DNA from: Lotus japonicus
Taxonomy: Eukaryota > Streptophyta > Magnoliopsida > Fabales > Fabaceae
DNA length: 64,000 nucleotides
Reading direction: 5' to 3'
NCBI RefSeq assembly: GCF_012489685.1
Contig: NC_080044.1
Location: 76,990,732 to 77,054,731, forward strand
Made by a program: the position numbers and the translations under genes. Within the stretch, counting starts at the first letter, position 1, and every line of letters starts with the position of its first letter. The notes beneath the pieces were generated by a model. The model worked only from the letters and a program-made list of their open reading frames with translations, ran no database searches and was not told the origin of the DNA. Positions 11,731-23,959 of this stretch are shown in pieces.

Positions 11731-12477
11731 TTAACGATTTGTTTGCAGTTTATGTTTCTTTCGAAACGCAACCTCCGTGTCCAATCCGAAACCATCAACG
11801 GTGCGGACATGAACCAAAACTGATTTGTTAAAAAGCTCTACGAGAGGCTGCACGCTGTAGAGGTCGTTAGCGGAGTACTTATCGGCGCGACGCGAAAGCG
11901 CCACGTGCAGCACGCACACACCGTCAGGCTTCAACGTGCGTTCAATCTCTGCTACAAACCGCTGTGGGTACAATGCGTGATCAAACACGTTGGAGAATTC
12001 AAAATCAAACGTCTCATCACCAAACGGTTGGTGGTGAAAGTCACCCTTCACCACCAATGGCGGGTAGGGGACCAAGTCGATTCCTACAGAATCAACCACA
12101 CCTACCCGCCGTAGGGCCTCCACCTCCTGACCCACGCGTGCGCCAATGCAGAGGGCCTTGGAGGTGTTTTGTAGAAGGCTCTTGTCCTTGAGGTCTTCGA
12201 AGAACCGCGCAAAGACGGGGATCTTCCGGTTCCAGTCGCGGGTGGTCCATATCTTTCGGAGCCTTGGGTTGAGGGTCTTGTTGAGCTGGCGTTGTATGTA
12301 GGTCTCGTAGGAGGTGTAACCGGGTCGGATTGTGAGATCTTTTGTTGTGGAATGAGAATGTTGAGGTTGTTGTTGTTGTTGTGGAGAGAATAGATGGAGG
12401 AAGAGGAAAGGGAGGGACAGGAAGAGTGAGATGAGGAAGCATCTTAGGATGAATGGTTTTGTGAGCGTGAGTTTCAT
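11731..12477 (-). CDS. Membrane-anchored SAM-dependent methyltransferase-like protein
   Basis: Intronless 248-residue protein. Residues about 9-29 form a hydrophobic segment preceded by few charges, consistent with a single N-terminal signal anchor, followed by a Gln-rich linker. The rest resembles plant class I methyltransferase-like proteins. A glycine motif I equivalent (ALCIGARVGQEVEAL, about 108-122) is followed by VGIDLVPYPPLVVKGDFHHQ (an acidic cofactor-binding loop), FDFEFSNVFDHALYP, and LKPDGVCVLHVAL after the fold's fifth strand. Motif I here is GARVGQE rather than the usual GxGxG, so cofactor binding and activity are uncertain. The start is the first ATG, directly before the hydrophobic segment. 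Its substrate is unknown. It likely sits in the Golgi or another endomembrane with the domain lumenal or cytosolic. Confidence 0.85.
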   Translation of the reverse strand: MKLTLTKPFILRCFLISLFLSLPFLFLHLFSPQQQQQPQHSHSTTKDLTIRPGYTSYETYIQRQLNKTLNPRLRKIWTTRDWNRKIPVFARFFEDLKDKSLLQNTSKALCIGARVGQEVEALRRVGVVDSVGIDLVPYPPLVVKGDFHHQPFGDETFDFEFSNVFDHALYPQRFVAEIERTLKPDGVCVLHVALSRRADKYSANDLYSVQPLVELFNKSVLVHVRTVDGFGLDTEVAFRKKHKLQTNR

Positions 12478-13122
12478 ATCCGTGTAAAATGCTTATGGTT
12501 GATGATGTAGTTATGCTCAGTTTGCATTGTTATTTTGGTTTTTGTGTTTTGGATGGTGTGGGAGAAATGGGGGCCATGAAAAGTTCTGGAAACAGAAATT
12601 TGAAACACAAAAATGAGAGAGAAGAAAAACTAAACCAATATAATGAAACGAAATTTCAGTGAATTAAAGCGGAAAAAGGTGATAGATAGTTAGATACGTC
12701 GTTTGTGATGATTATTATGAAAATTGGCAAAGAAGGAAGTACGCGTGGTGCGCAGTGCGCGCATGCAAAGAATCAAGGTGGCACTATTTTTGTGTGTATA
12801 CTGTATAAGCTTCATTTTGCGTTGTGAATTTGTTAACTTTAAGCCTCACTTTTCCGTACATCGATTGATAGCATGTAGAATAATACGAATTCACGTTGAT
12901 TACAGAGCGCTTTAACGGGTAGGAGGGAAAAGAAAAAGGGATTAATTAAATAAAAGTATTAATGGGTCCAAACTGAGCCAGCAAATTAAGTGATAAATGG
13001 TTGGACAAAGCCATGATTATAGGGAGAGTGAGGAGAAGTAAGGAACAAGTCAAAGTGAAATTAATCAACGTGATCATGGTTATATAAGGTTGCCGTCCCA
13101 TTCAAATAATATAAAAAACTAA
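12478..13122. other. Upstream region of the methyltransferase-like gene
   Basis: Presumed promoter and 5' untranslated sequence for the minus-strand gene. A 63-codon open frame at 12724-12915 has no recognisable family and is probably chance. Confidence 0.4.
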
Positions 13123-13168
13123 AAAGGTTAATCAATATTTTTTTTTTTGAGTAAAGGTTAATCAATAT
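13123..13168. repeat. Micro-insertion: 14 bp oligo(T) insert in a 16 bp duplication
   Basis: AAAGGTTAATCAATAT occurs at 13123-13138 and 13153-13168. The insert is ten T residues followed by GAGT. The exact flanking copies indicate target-site duplication. Confidence 0.65.
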
Positions 13169-13210
13169 ATTGAAAACATATTAACCAAAAAAAAAATATT
13201 GAAAACATAT
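13167..13210. repeat. Micro-insertion: 14 bp poly(A) insert in a 15 bp duplication
   Basis: ATATTGAAAACATAT occurs at 13167-13181 and 13196-13210, with TAACCAAAAAAAAA between. It directly abuts and slightly overlaps the neighbouring oligo(T) micro-insertion, so two independent events hit the same 90 bp. Confidence 0.65.
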
Positions 13211-14160
13211 GTGTTTAGCTGTTTGACCGCTATTGTTATTGTGGATTTCTAAACCATCAATTTTTTTTTTAAATGCACCGTAGATTGTGATGGTAAAAAA
13301 CCATCACATCTACTAAATTGCCTTAAAGGCTTAAATTATCATATATCGGATGAATTTCGCTCCATCTTTATGTTCACTAAATATTACCAAATTTTATACA
13401 GTGAATATTGACAGGCTGAACAAAAATTGGAATAGGGACACTCCAATGCAAGGGAAAGTATCAAATATGATCATGTGAGGTCAAATTAAACTTGACTTAT
13501 TAGGGCAGAAACTACATGCATGTGATTACAAAATTCCAATGAATATGTTCAAGCTGCATGCATGACTCTTCTGATAGGTTCGCCAATCACCATGCATATA
13601 TATGTTGCATCGTTACAGTTATTACAGTTACATTCATTGGTTATCTGCGGCCATAGCAATGGGATCAGTATCTCACCCAATCTTTAATCGGCACTCCTCC
13701 CAATCTTGCCATGAACGAAGCAAGATTTTGTAATCTTCTAGTTTAACCTTTGTTTGGACTGAAAAATGTAAAAGAAGAAAAACACGAAATCTGAAAAAAT
13801 AAAACTAAAACTTATTATTTGAAAAACAAAACGAGAAAAGGAAATCTTACACCCAAGCAATTAAAATAGTTTTGTAATTTCAAATTTTTGAATTTTCCTC
13901 TTTTACATTTTAATTTTAATGTTCAGTACAATTCCATCCCCCGACATCTAACAATCTAATTTTCAATTAAAAAGATTTGTTATTTCGCATTTGTAAGTTT
14001 CCCTCTTTTACATTTTAATTGAGTAAATACTAAATAGGTAATTCAGTCCTGAATTTTTTTTGGTGCTTATTAGTCTTTGGGAAAAAAAAACTTTGTAAGT
14101 CCACGAATGCGTAAATTGCCACTAACATACATTAGTAAAAGTAACCAAGAAGTATATTTG
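13211..14160. other. Intergenic, no gene seen
   Basis: AT-rich sequence. A small palindrome 'tgatggtaaaaaaccatca' lies near 13289. No supported coding region. Confidence 0.4.
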
Positions 14161-14171
14161 GGCACTTACTC

Positions 14172-14230
14172 CACTACAACAAATCGCGTAATTATTGACG
14201 GTCAAAAAACCGTTACAAAAAATCTCACTT
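14172..14230 (+). mobile_element. CACTA-like transposon terminus (solo)
   Basis: CACTACAACAAATCGCG is followed by ATTGACGGTCAAAAAACCGT. That is a CACTA-type terminal repeat followed by a subterminal palindromic motif, as in En/Spm-like elements. I found no matching inverted end within reach, so this is a fragment. Confidence 0.45.
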
Positions 14231-14631
14231 TACTTGTTCTTCTAATATGCCAAAAACTAGGCTTCGTTGGGCTAGCTTTCTAAGGCTCAAGTCTCTTAAA
14301 CGTACTTTGAGCCTGAATTTGACATATTAGTCTGAAATAAGACATTTTTACGGTATAGTATGACCCATTTTAAAGTTCGGTCAGCTTAAAAACCTACTTA
14401 AAATGTTAATTTATAATGAGTATTCAAATGAACAATAAGTTTTTCTCTAAATTGACAAACATGTTATAGGTTCAAAAGTCTTTTGAAAATGGCCCAAATC
14501 TGACTTTTTTTTTTAGTTAAATGTTCTTTATAAAAAAAATATAGGTTATGTTTATTTAGTTGAGATGTTTTTGCTGTGTTCACCTAATCATCTTCATGAC
14601 CCAGGCCTTGGTCGCTTTGGTCTTGGTATTG

Positions 14632-14672
14632 GATAAATGGACTTTTGAACCAAAAAAAAAGATAAATGGACT
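14632..14672. repeat. Micro-insertion: 17 bp poly(A) insert in a 12 bp duplication
   Basis: GATAAATGGACT occurs at 14632-14643 and 14661-14672; the insert is TTTGAACCAAAAAAAAA. Same class as the other short insertions in this window. Confidence 0.6.
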
Positions 14673-14890
14673 ATTTTCAGGCGTTGAATGCTGAAGTTTA
14701 AACCTAGCCCGTTACACTTGCTCTTGAAATGAATAACAGAACCCAAAAATCTTGACCCTTCATGTGGTAAATTTTCTCATTAATTGTGACAGAACACACA
14801 CAAAAACATTGATTCACCTTGAATTACATATATTTCTCTTTCTTAAACTCACCTAATTACTTTAAATCATATCATAATTAAGACCCTCCC

Positions 14891-14897
14891 TATATAT
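14891..14897 (+). promoter_or_regulatory. TATA-like box upstream of the AGP-like gene
   Basis: TATATAT in a CTCCC context lies 370 bp before the start codon of the small secreted protein gene. The distance would need a long leader or a 5' intron; another TATA-like 'tcctataag' occurs near 15101. Either could be used. Confidence 0.25.
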
Positions 14898-15265
14898 GAA
14901 GTGAAGGGGCCTAAGTAAAGATTGTCACACATTCTCATAAAAGAGTCATACATGTATATAGTAAAGATGTTGAAATACCACAAATTCAACAAACAATACT
15001 AACTATGTCATTTTTGTTCCCACAAAACGAGCACATTCCCATTATAATCAAACTAAAAAGGGTTAGACACCAATGGTTTTCCTCACACTTCGCATCACCT
15101 TGTATCCTATAAGAACCCTTCCTTGCAAAATCTTAATCTCCGCATCCACCACAATATCAACCCTTTCCTTGCAGCGTTTCTCTATCTCTCTTGTTGTAGC
15201 TAGAGAAAAACTGCACGCGCCTCTCATCCTTATAACAAACAAAACCAAAAATATTTTCTATCAGA

Positions 15266-15589
15266 ATGGCACGTGCACGCTATGTTGTGGTTCTTGCCTT
15301 TGTCATGTTCGCCATCATTGGCATCGCACGTGCCGCCGAGGCACCCTCCACCAACGAGTCCGACTACGAAGAAGATGACACTGAGTTCATGATCGGAACT
15401 AAGGGTGGCGACGCTCCTTCACCCGGCACTGTTGTCGCCGCTCCCATCGGTGGGCCCGTGCCTCCCGGTGCCTTCGACAATGCTAATGCTCAGGCTGAGG
15501 CACCCGCTTCCGCCGCCTCTTCCCTCCACCAAGTTTCAGCTGTTGCCGGAGCTGCCACCGCCGCTCTCGCCGGCTTCTTCTACTTCTAA
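15266..15589 (+). CDS. Small secreted arabinogalactan/BCP1-like protein
   Basis: Intronless 107-residue protein. Residues 1-23 form a typical signal peptide ending GIARA before AEAPS. The mature part is short and rich in Ala, Pro, Ser and Gly, with dipeptides APS, SPG, VPPG and EAPAS. These are sites where prolines are commonly hydroxylated and arabinogalactan-modified. An acidic patch (ESDYEEDDTEF) follows the signal. The C-terminus (VAGAATAALAGFFYF) is a hydrophobic tail after small residues, as needed for GPI anchoring. The layout fits plant AGP-type cell-surface proteins, including the anther-specific BCP1 group. The start ATG is the only one giving the signal peptide. Function is inferred from composition only, so an uncharacterised AGP peptide is the safe reading. 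Confidence 0.75.
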   Translation: MARARYVVVLAFVMFAIIGIARAAEAPSTNESDYEEDDTEFMIGTKGGDAPSPGTVVAAPIGGPVPPGAFDNANAQAEAPASAASSLHQVSAVAGAATAALAGFFYF

Positions 15590-16987
15590 TTGATTCTGAT
15601 CGTTTGGTTCAGCAATGCATGCTAAGATAGAGAGGAATAGGATTAATGTTTATATCTGTTTCTTCTCGATCGCACGTGCATGCGTGTTGTTTTTTTAATT
15701 TGGACATGTAATCGTCAAGTTTGTTTGGTTATGAAACCCAACTAATCAACGATTTTTTTCATGCTAATATATATGATCATGCTTGAATAAAAGAAGCTTA
15801 ATTGATAATAACTACTCAGTTTTTAACGTTGAGAGTTGTTTATGGTACCTTATTTTTGTTTAGATTTAGAATAAAGCTTCAAACATCATTGGACACACAC
15901 GTTGAAGCTTAATTTGTTTAGTTGGGAAACACCGTTTTAGAAAGTCAAATATAACAGACTTGTGAATTACATCTAACCAAAATGATAAAGATTGAAACCA
16001 GAATGATGTGAAGAGCAAATATTGGCAATAAGTGAGAAAAAGTTTGTATTATTTATTACTCACTAACTCATGATTCAGATGAAAGGTGTTAGTAAGCTCG
16101 CTTGATGATTTAAGTGATTCATTTTAACTCATACGCAAGCATTATGGTTTCAATTTAAAGGAGATCATCAAAACCTTCATGTACACAATTTATTCCAGTG
16201 TTCTATAATCATGAATGGACATCATTTATTTCTTACATTTAGTAGTTACTCACGTACATAAGAGTAGTGAGATGTCAAGACCTCACACATGGGAAAATGG
16301 GAAATGGAACAAGCTACTTGAATAGAAGTGGGATTTTGTGCTGTAAAAATGGTAAAACCTTCATTCCTTCAACCACCTTCACTAACAGAAAATTTGCTAC
16401 TAGAAGAAGAGTAGTTATTATTTCAAAAATATTGGGAGAATAAGTTCAAGATACAAGACAGTAAATATCACAAATCATGAATAGTCAATATATTGTACAT
16501 TACGTACTGAAAAGTGCAAGAATATGTGATTCACATAAACACAACTCTAACCTGCACTAATGCTTATTAGTATTACAATTCAATCCCAATGAATTTAACT
16601 CCCTAACTAGAGAAGTATATAATGGAATTATCAGTCCCAACAACAACTGAAAAAAATGCAGAACTTCATCAAACTCTAAGCTGAACGAACATAAAAAATG
16701 CAATTTAGCTGAGCCAACTTTTTGTCAAAAATCATTTTTCTAACTACAATAAGTACCATCTAGACCTGCTGGGAACCGTATTAACCACATGAAATTGACT
16801 GCCTAGGACGAACTTTGGGAATAAAAACAGGAAATGCATTTTTTTTTTCCACTGAATATACATATTCTAACTTAATTCTGCCACCCTGAAGAAAGCAAGG
16901 AGGTGAATTGAGGATCAAAATAACTAGACATTCATGCAATACTTTAATCAAGAAACTGCATTCATGACCAGCTAATTGTTTTTTGCT
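15590..16987. other. Convergent intergenic region, no gene seen
   Basis: Between the 3' ends of the AGP-like gene and ARP3. It holds 3' untranslated sequence of both and no recognisable element. Confidence 0.4.
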
Positions 16988-19900
16988 TTAATACATCCCC
17001 TTGAAAACAGGATTTGTCCTGCAAATGCTTGCTCCATATTCTTCATACTCTGCCTTGGTATGACAAGCCTGCACATTGGGCCAGAAATTTTAAAACAAAA
17101 ACAGGTTAGCTTTGCATAGGGTATGAGACTGCTATTATATGAAGGAAAGTAGGAAACATTTAAGAAATAATGGACTTGTCTGACTGGAACAAGGACATTA
17201 TCACAAGAAAAGAAGACATCATAGTCTAGATGGCAAAAAAATGCTGTTTTATTTTTACACTGGTGCAGTTTAATATTCCCAATAGCAACTAATACCATAT
17301 AATTTGTTATGTACTTGGATGCAATCATAGAATTGTTGAGCAATGTGGTAAAACATGAAAAATCAACTCAGGTTACCAATGCCAGACAAAGAGGCATTAA
17401 CAACTACATAGGTGAACTTTCTCAAGGACAAATCTAAGATGTACTGCCAACAAATAAAGGAATAACCTAAACCTACAAACTCACACTATCCAACACCAAC
17501 AATTTAAGACCAAATGTGTAAATGTCAAAAGAACACATTAAGATTTTGGACCAAGTATTTATGTGATTATGTCAGAGAAAAAAGTGAGTCACTGAACAAG
17601 TATCCCATACTAAATGGAAACACTGATTATCATTATAGAGAAGTAGAAATTATGGTACAAGGATTGACCTTCCTGACCCATAAAATGAACAAAATGCATA
17701 CCGTAAAAAACTCAGGCGTTGATGCAAGCACAGAACCCCCAAACCAAACTGCAAATCTCTGGATTGGATGGCTGAGTACATTGACCTCCACTGGATGTGA
17801 CTGTGGGCTCCAAATAAAGGAAATAAAGAAAAAAGGTGAATGCCGGACCAAAGCAGTAAATTACTCAAGCTTTTCATAAATATGCCAATGTCACAACTTC
17901 CAAGCATGTGGAGAAGCTTGTGTAGACCTTGTCTGCACAATTTATGCCAACCAAACCAACCAAAAACAGACACATCATTATTTTAAATTGAGCGGCACGA
18001 AGATTTGCGTAATTATTTAACAAAAAATAATGATGTGTCCATGGTTGACTGTTTTGGTCGTACAAATTGTGTAAACAAGGTTAATATAGACAGAGAAAAA
18101 GAGCACCATCGATAAAATAAGAAGTATGTATTAACTCACTTTTATCTCCCCATTTAGACGTGTTTCAGCTGAAAGGGCACGAGCATCAACAATTTTCTTT
18201 AGATCACGTTGCAACCTCCTGTGAAAATCCTTGAACATGGTTGATCCTCCAGACAACACTATATTCTGAATTGAAGACAATGCAAGATGTAAAGAGTTCA
18301 ACCAATTGCTAAGAATATGTAAACTAGAAGGCTTCATAAAATCAGATATTAAATACTGTAGACTCATATAACACGTAACACTAATTTACTGCATCTGGGC
18401 CAACAACAACTGAAAATGCCCTCTGCTAATCATGAGCCTTAGAAGTTCCATGATATTAGGGTAAAAGCTGACTACTCAATGCTCAGTAAAATTTAGTATT
18501 TTAAATAGAGGAATGCTAGCAACACACTCTTCAAACACTTCTTATAATTGTCTATTTTTTAAAAAGGTCAGTTTAGGAAAATTATAAATTTACAAGGCAA
18601 ATGCATTGACTTTCCGAAAATAGATCAAACCTGGGGAGTGTGTTGAAGAGTGTATTCAAAAGAGTATGTTGCTAGCATTTCTCTCTTACATATATCATGT
18701 TAAAACCGCACATCATAAAATTTAGGCCCCTGAAGTAGGCACTCTCACAGGGTTTACTTGATGTGAATGTCAGCCAGTAAAATGAGATAAGGTACTACGG
18801 TACTAACCTTGTACAATGATCTTCTCGTGTCAATTGGAGCAGACTGAATGCACTTGTCTATTACAACTGGCAAAGGAGTGCTAAAGTCACTGCTATATAT
18901 CTCAGGATTAAAGAAAACCTGCAGAAATCATAGAAAAAACAAACAGATATCTTAATTCACCAATCTTGTTGACATAATGACCTAAGTCCCAAACCCATAG
19001 AGAAGTTCAACACTTAAAACAAGGCACTACTACAGCTACATTTTCATGAATTCTTCAAAAGTTAAGGTTAAAGGAACAAACCCAAGGAGCACCATGAGCT
19101 ATAGCTGATCAGGTGACAACTTGATCAGTTGATCCCTGGTTGAAATCCCAGCCAGGCTACATTGCCAACATTTTAAAGCCTCCCTTCCCCTCCCCCACAC
19201 TAGGTATTAGATCTCTTTTATAAACCAAAAGGGAAAAGGAACAAACTTTGACCTTATCACGGCAAAGGTAGGGCAAGGCAAAATGAAAAAATATCACTTC
19301 AATTTTTTTTTATCATTTTCCCATAAAATCCCCTATAATTCAGGTTGGTATTGATGGTAGGAAGTAGGAACTAATCAAGTTCAAAATTAATTCAGTATTA
19401 AGGATATGGGTTCAGGTATTCACAAAGCTAAAAAAGGTAAGAAAAAAAAAACAAGTAGATACAAATATGTACAATCCAGAACCCTCTAAGACAAATTTAG
19501 GTATGCATAATAGAGAAAAGTAGAGCCACCAAACAAACCTCAGGGCCAAGAAATCGTTCATAGCCAATATCACAGGAATATGGAGCCCCTGTCTTTGGTT
19601 TGATGCCTCTCCATTGCTTGATATATTTGGCTGGTTCTTTGTCATGTTTATTAAATTCCTGAGAAATTGAGCTATTGTTATTAAGGAGAATTTATAAGTC
19701 CAGAAAGCAACTTGATATCCCTTATTTCACAAAAGGGAAGCAATTAAAAGTATTAAGGAAGTTCATAAACACCCTAATGCTGGGCTCAACAAAATTAAAA
19801 GAAACAAAGGGCACAGCACATCACAAACTCCTCAGATGATTATGTCCAAAGCATTAAAGGTGAAAATGGAGACAACCTTCACAATGTCAGAGCATGTGTA

Positions 19901-21640
19901 GCAATACATTTCCTTTACTTTACGAGCCACTTCAAAAGAATCTTCAGGTGGTACATTCTCTCCTCTTTCCTGAATGAAACAATGTCAACATGAGACAGTT
20001 CATGAATCTGAATATTGAAAATTGACAATTGGATATGGATTATTACAATCGCATTAAGTGCAAAAAAAGAAAAGCAAAATACATGAATAATTTTTTACTC
20101 AATCATGAATTAGTGACCTACACTTCCACTTATTAACTATTAAACATGTAAAAACAATTCTATTAGCATAAATACATCACATAATGTTCTTCCATTTTTT
20201 AGTGTTTACACATGAGACATGACTGGTTTCAGTAGCTAGTCTAAATGGAAATTTGTGAGAACCCTCAATATTAACAAAAAGTGGTTCAAAGCAATTCCCA
20301 GATATTAAAATTTAGGAACAGATACCAGCAGAATAAAGTTCTACTTTTTACCACAAGGATTGCCTACCCGCATAAGCTGCTGAACAAAAAGAGTAACATC
20401 CTTTCCAGCAAGAGGAATCGATTTGATACTACTCCCAATAACATAGCCATCTGCGACAGGCACAACATGAGTAGACCCATCTCCAACATCCACTACGACT
20501 CCTGTCATCTCACACTGAGAAGAATTCCAAATCAGCCTAAAAGGAAAACATTCTGAAAATAGGATATAGGTATAATAATAAAAATCAAGAAACAGAATTT
20601 CTTGATAGCTCCTGGGGCTATGTCATCAAGTTTGCAAGTAATTGCGAATAACCAACTTAACATTTTACATCCAACACTATAAGGAGAGCTGATAAATTAT
20701 CCTATGAGCTTGTAATATTGCAAAACTACCACAAAGTTCATATTCAACACATCACACTTTCAGGCGAAAATATCAAGAGAGTCAAATTGCAGGGGTTGAT
20801 AAAACATCCTATGCATATTGCGCATCGATAGCTAGCTAGAAAAGTTGTAGAGGAGATTTTGCAGAAGCTTAAATGAACAAAACATTAAAGATTAATCATC
20901 CAACTCCACAATTCCAACTCTATCTACATACTACACAATATTTTTCACAGAGTACCAATTACCAACCTTAGATGTTGTGTAGCCAGCTGCAAGAGCAAGC
21001 ACAGAATTCACAGCAATGTAAAGTCCAGGTACATTAAAAGTCTCAAACATGATTTCCCCAGTATACTCGCGACTCTCAGGAGCTGTCAACGGACTCTCCG
21101 TCAAGAGAAAATAGTGATCCTCAGGATCACACCTCAAATAGTTGAATATGCACTGCTGCCAGTAGCGCTCCATGGCGTCCCAGTTATCAACCTGGCCATG
21201 CCGAATCGGGTAAGTGAGATTGTAAGTGCTGCTGGATCGCGACTTAGAAAGCGCATCATCCCCAATAAAGAAATCAAGATCCGCCATAACCCCAGCGTTG
21301 TGCTGGGCAACCCAATTGCCTTTAGAAGTGCTCCTCGATTGATTCAGAAAGGACTCGTTAACCGCAACCACTGTCGGAACAATAAAACATGGCTCAACAT
21401 TACCAGCAAACCCCATCTTCGTATACCTGCAACAAAAAACATAACCCAATTCATGTCAATCAGGAATTCACACAATTCTAATCACAGAACTTCGAAAAAT
21501 CAAAAAAATCCAACAGGGTAATTTTAACAAACACGTGGTGGGCAATATTGAAACAGAGCAAAAAAAACACCCAGATGGAGAAAAGGGTACCCGGAGCCAT
21601 TATCGATGACTACAGCTGGACGAGAAGTAGCGGGGTCCAT
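16988..21640 (-). CDS. ARP3: Actin-related protein 3, nine exons, complete
   Basis: Exons (minus order): 21640-21591, 21426-20967, 20514-20368, 19969-19877, 19658-19539, 18918-18808, 18265-18140, 17800-17702, 17068-16988. All have GT-AG borders, the frame stays open, and the product is 428 residues, the usual plant ARP3 length. It starts [18 protein letters not shown] and ends NPVFKGMY. Actin-fold phosphate loops are present: [14 protein letters not shown] (about 13-26) and [14 protein letters not shown] (about 177-190). The ARP3-type [11 protein letters not shown] (about 331-341) and [17 protein letters not shown] (about 385-401) follow. ARP3 pairs with ARP2 in the Arp2/3 complex, which nucleates branched actin under SCAR/WAVE control. 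In plants this shapes trichomes and epidermal cells and, in legumes, infection threads. Intron 6 carries a MITE. No defect is seen. Confidence 0.96.
18511..18683. mobile_element. MITE within ARP3 intron 6
   Basis: Imperfect terminal inverted repeats GAATGCTAGCAACACACTCT and AGAGTATGTTGCTAGCATTTC bound about 170 bp of noncoding DNA, with further internal inverted similarity (CACTCTTCAA against TTGAAGAGTG). I could not identify a target duplication, so the superfamily is open. Confidence 0.65.
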
Positions 21641-22870
21641 GAGGAAGAGCGAGAAGGCAGTGAAGTTTGAAGGTGTATGTGAAGGTGAGATCCGGAAGTG
21701 AGGGTGAAGCAAGGGATCATGGTGGTGTAGGTGATGAGGATGATGGTGACGCAGGCTTTGATATGAAGTGAAAAGAGCGAGTGAACAACGTAGAATTAGG
21801 AAGATGTTGGAAGTGGTGGTGGTTGGTGATTGTTACTCTTGTTGTTGTTCTTCTTGCCATTTTCAACTATAAACTCGTAACAAATGAAGGTTCCATTAAC
21901 TCTGTTTGTTTTCCTGATATGCTTTCCTTTTCCACAATCAAACTATGGAAATGGTCCTTTTCTCTCTTCTCTCTCAACCTTTGCTCTATTAATTATTATT
22001 GACTTAATACTTGTTTTTGGGCTGCCACAAGCCCAATGGCCCAACACTACATCATTGTTTTTTTTTGCAAAATTATCATCCTTTCTTCGAAAAAAAAGTT
22101 TGATTTTAGTATTTTACTCATTTTCTACTTTTGTTGAACTCAAACGGTAAAACACACATCTCAACACATTAAGCGGAGAAATATAATTTGTCACATTAAC
22201 AAATGAAACATCGTTGATTAGGGAGGGAGAGGCGGAGGAGGGGCTGGAAGATTTGGGGGAATGTATGGAAGGATACGGTGGCTGCATGGTGGAGGTGGAG
22301 GAAGGTTTGGGGGAATGCAAGGATAATGGGGGAGGAAGAGTGGAAATGAGAAAGAGAATAACTAAAAGTGATTAAAGAGAACTTTGAAGAACTATAATGT
22401 AAAAAGTAAATGTGGACAAGTTATATCTGACTATAATTGTCCTTGGGTTGGTGACTGTTTGAAAAAAATTGTAACATAAACCTAATAACATCACGGTATC
22501 TTTCTTTAAAACAATTTTTTTTGACTAGAAGCTATACAAACAATTTAGGGACCATTTGAGACTCAATTGTAGTATAAATCAAGGACTAAACATATTTAAC
22601 TCTTGGTTAAAATAAAAAAAGATTGTATGCGACCAATTAACTAATTTCAATAACTAACTTTTTGGTCTTGTGTCCTTGAAATTAAGATTGACTAATCAGA
22701 ATTGGCTAGTTATACCTTCTTGAAAAAGGTAAATATCTCATAAAACTATCTATTTTTACATAGAAAAAACTACAATACATTGGAACCAAATATCATATCT
22801 ATAGGAAATCAAACTCATCACCATTTTAACCATTTATTTTAAAGATTGATATAAAAAGGTGAAATAGTAA
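21641..22870. other. Upstream region of ARP3
   Basis: Presumed ARP3 leader and promoter. The plus strand has a GGA/GGT-rich imperfect repeat at about 22220-22345. Several short open frames have no recognisable product. Confidence 0.4.
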
Positions 22871-23959
22871 TTTATGTATGTGACACTCGGGGCCGACAAG
22901 GTATGAGAGTGATCGACGGTGTAATGAGGTATTCCGAGATTATATATATGAAATTATACCGTTTAGGAAAGTATAAAAGATTTGATTGATACTACTCATG
23001 ACATCAACACGCATCTTCTTTTCGGAAGCTCAACTTTTAAAAACTTCAAAGTTAAGTATGTTTGTTTTGAAGCAATATTTAGATGAGTAACCTCTTGTGA
23101 AGTTTTCTCTTAAAGCATATGAGTTATGAAGATAACACGTGTTGGAAAACTCGTGTTGTTACCGTAAAATCAATCATCATATTAGGATGTTACAATATAA
23201 CTACAAAAGTATTACTTTTATTTTTCCATTCATTCTCTCTTTTTTTTTCTCTTAATATAAATAATTTAAAAATTACCTCATTTTTCACCCATATTCTTTA
23301 AACTCATTTCTATTTATTCATCCAAATAAAGCATTAGTTTTTGAAAGAAAATTATAATTGAAATTGGAACTCTAGACTTTAAACTTTATTTGTATAGTTA
23401 GGTGTTAGGCCAAGCCACACCCACCATGTTCTCCGGCAAACATTCCTGGGAACAAGGTCTGCGGAGTGCGGAATAAACAAGACAAGACAAGTATGGTAAT
23501 TAACCTTTTGCAGTTCTTTATGCCTAGTGCCTATCCTAGCATTATCTCTCTTTTGGTATAAAGATGTCGCCAAATATACTCATGTCATGCCAGTTCTTTA
23601 CCTTGCACTAAAACACGAGAAGTCTTCTTCAATTAAGAAAGTTTTTTTTTGAATTTAGCAACTTGGCTTATGTAAAACTTCAAATCGTGCATATTTTGAT
23701 TTTTTAGATACAAGAGTTTCTTCATGCATACGAAGCAGATTATTTTTTAAAAAAAAAATTGTTTTAGTAATTCCAACTCAGACGTGGTGAAGGTTAAATG
23801 TCACCCCCAATTATTCGGCTATTAGAAATCGAATTCTCGACTTAGAGATTCAAACAACCACTTATTACTATTGTAATCACCCTCATTGGGTTCAGGTTCA
23901 ACATTTTACATTAAACAAATTTAAAAAATAAAGTATTAAAATATAGAATATAGACCTAA
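22871..23959. other. Intergenic, possible LTR-retroelement debris
   Basis: No gene seen. A GC-richer phrase near 22880-22930 and direct proximity to a decayed tandem repeat suggest remnants of an LTR element, but no boundary is visible. Confidence 0.3.

Noticed and set aside
12724..12915. 63-codon open frame upstream of the methyltransferase-like gene
   Set aside because: No recognisable domain, lies in a presumed promoter, and open frames of this length are expected by chance.
19025..19040. CACTACTACAGC as a CACTA transposon end
   Set aside because: No subterminal motifs and no partner end; lies in an ARP3 intron and is likely chance.
21781..22002. Open frame with a hydrophobic stretch upstream of ARP3
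   Set aside because: Translation of a gtt/ctt-rich tract; no homologue recognised and overlapping frames exist.
22505..22545. 'aaacaattt' repeat around an oligo(T) run as a micro-insertion
   Set aside because: Nine-base AT-only repeat, too short and low in complexity to separate from chance.
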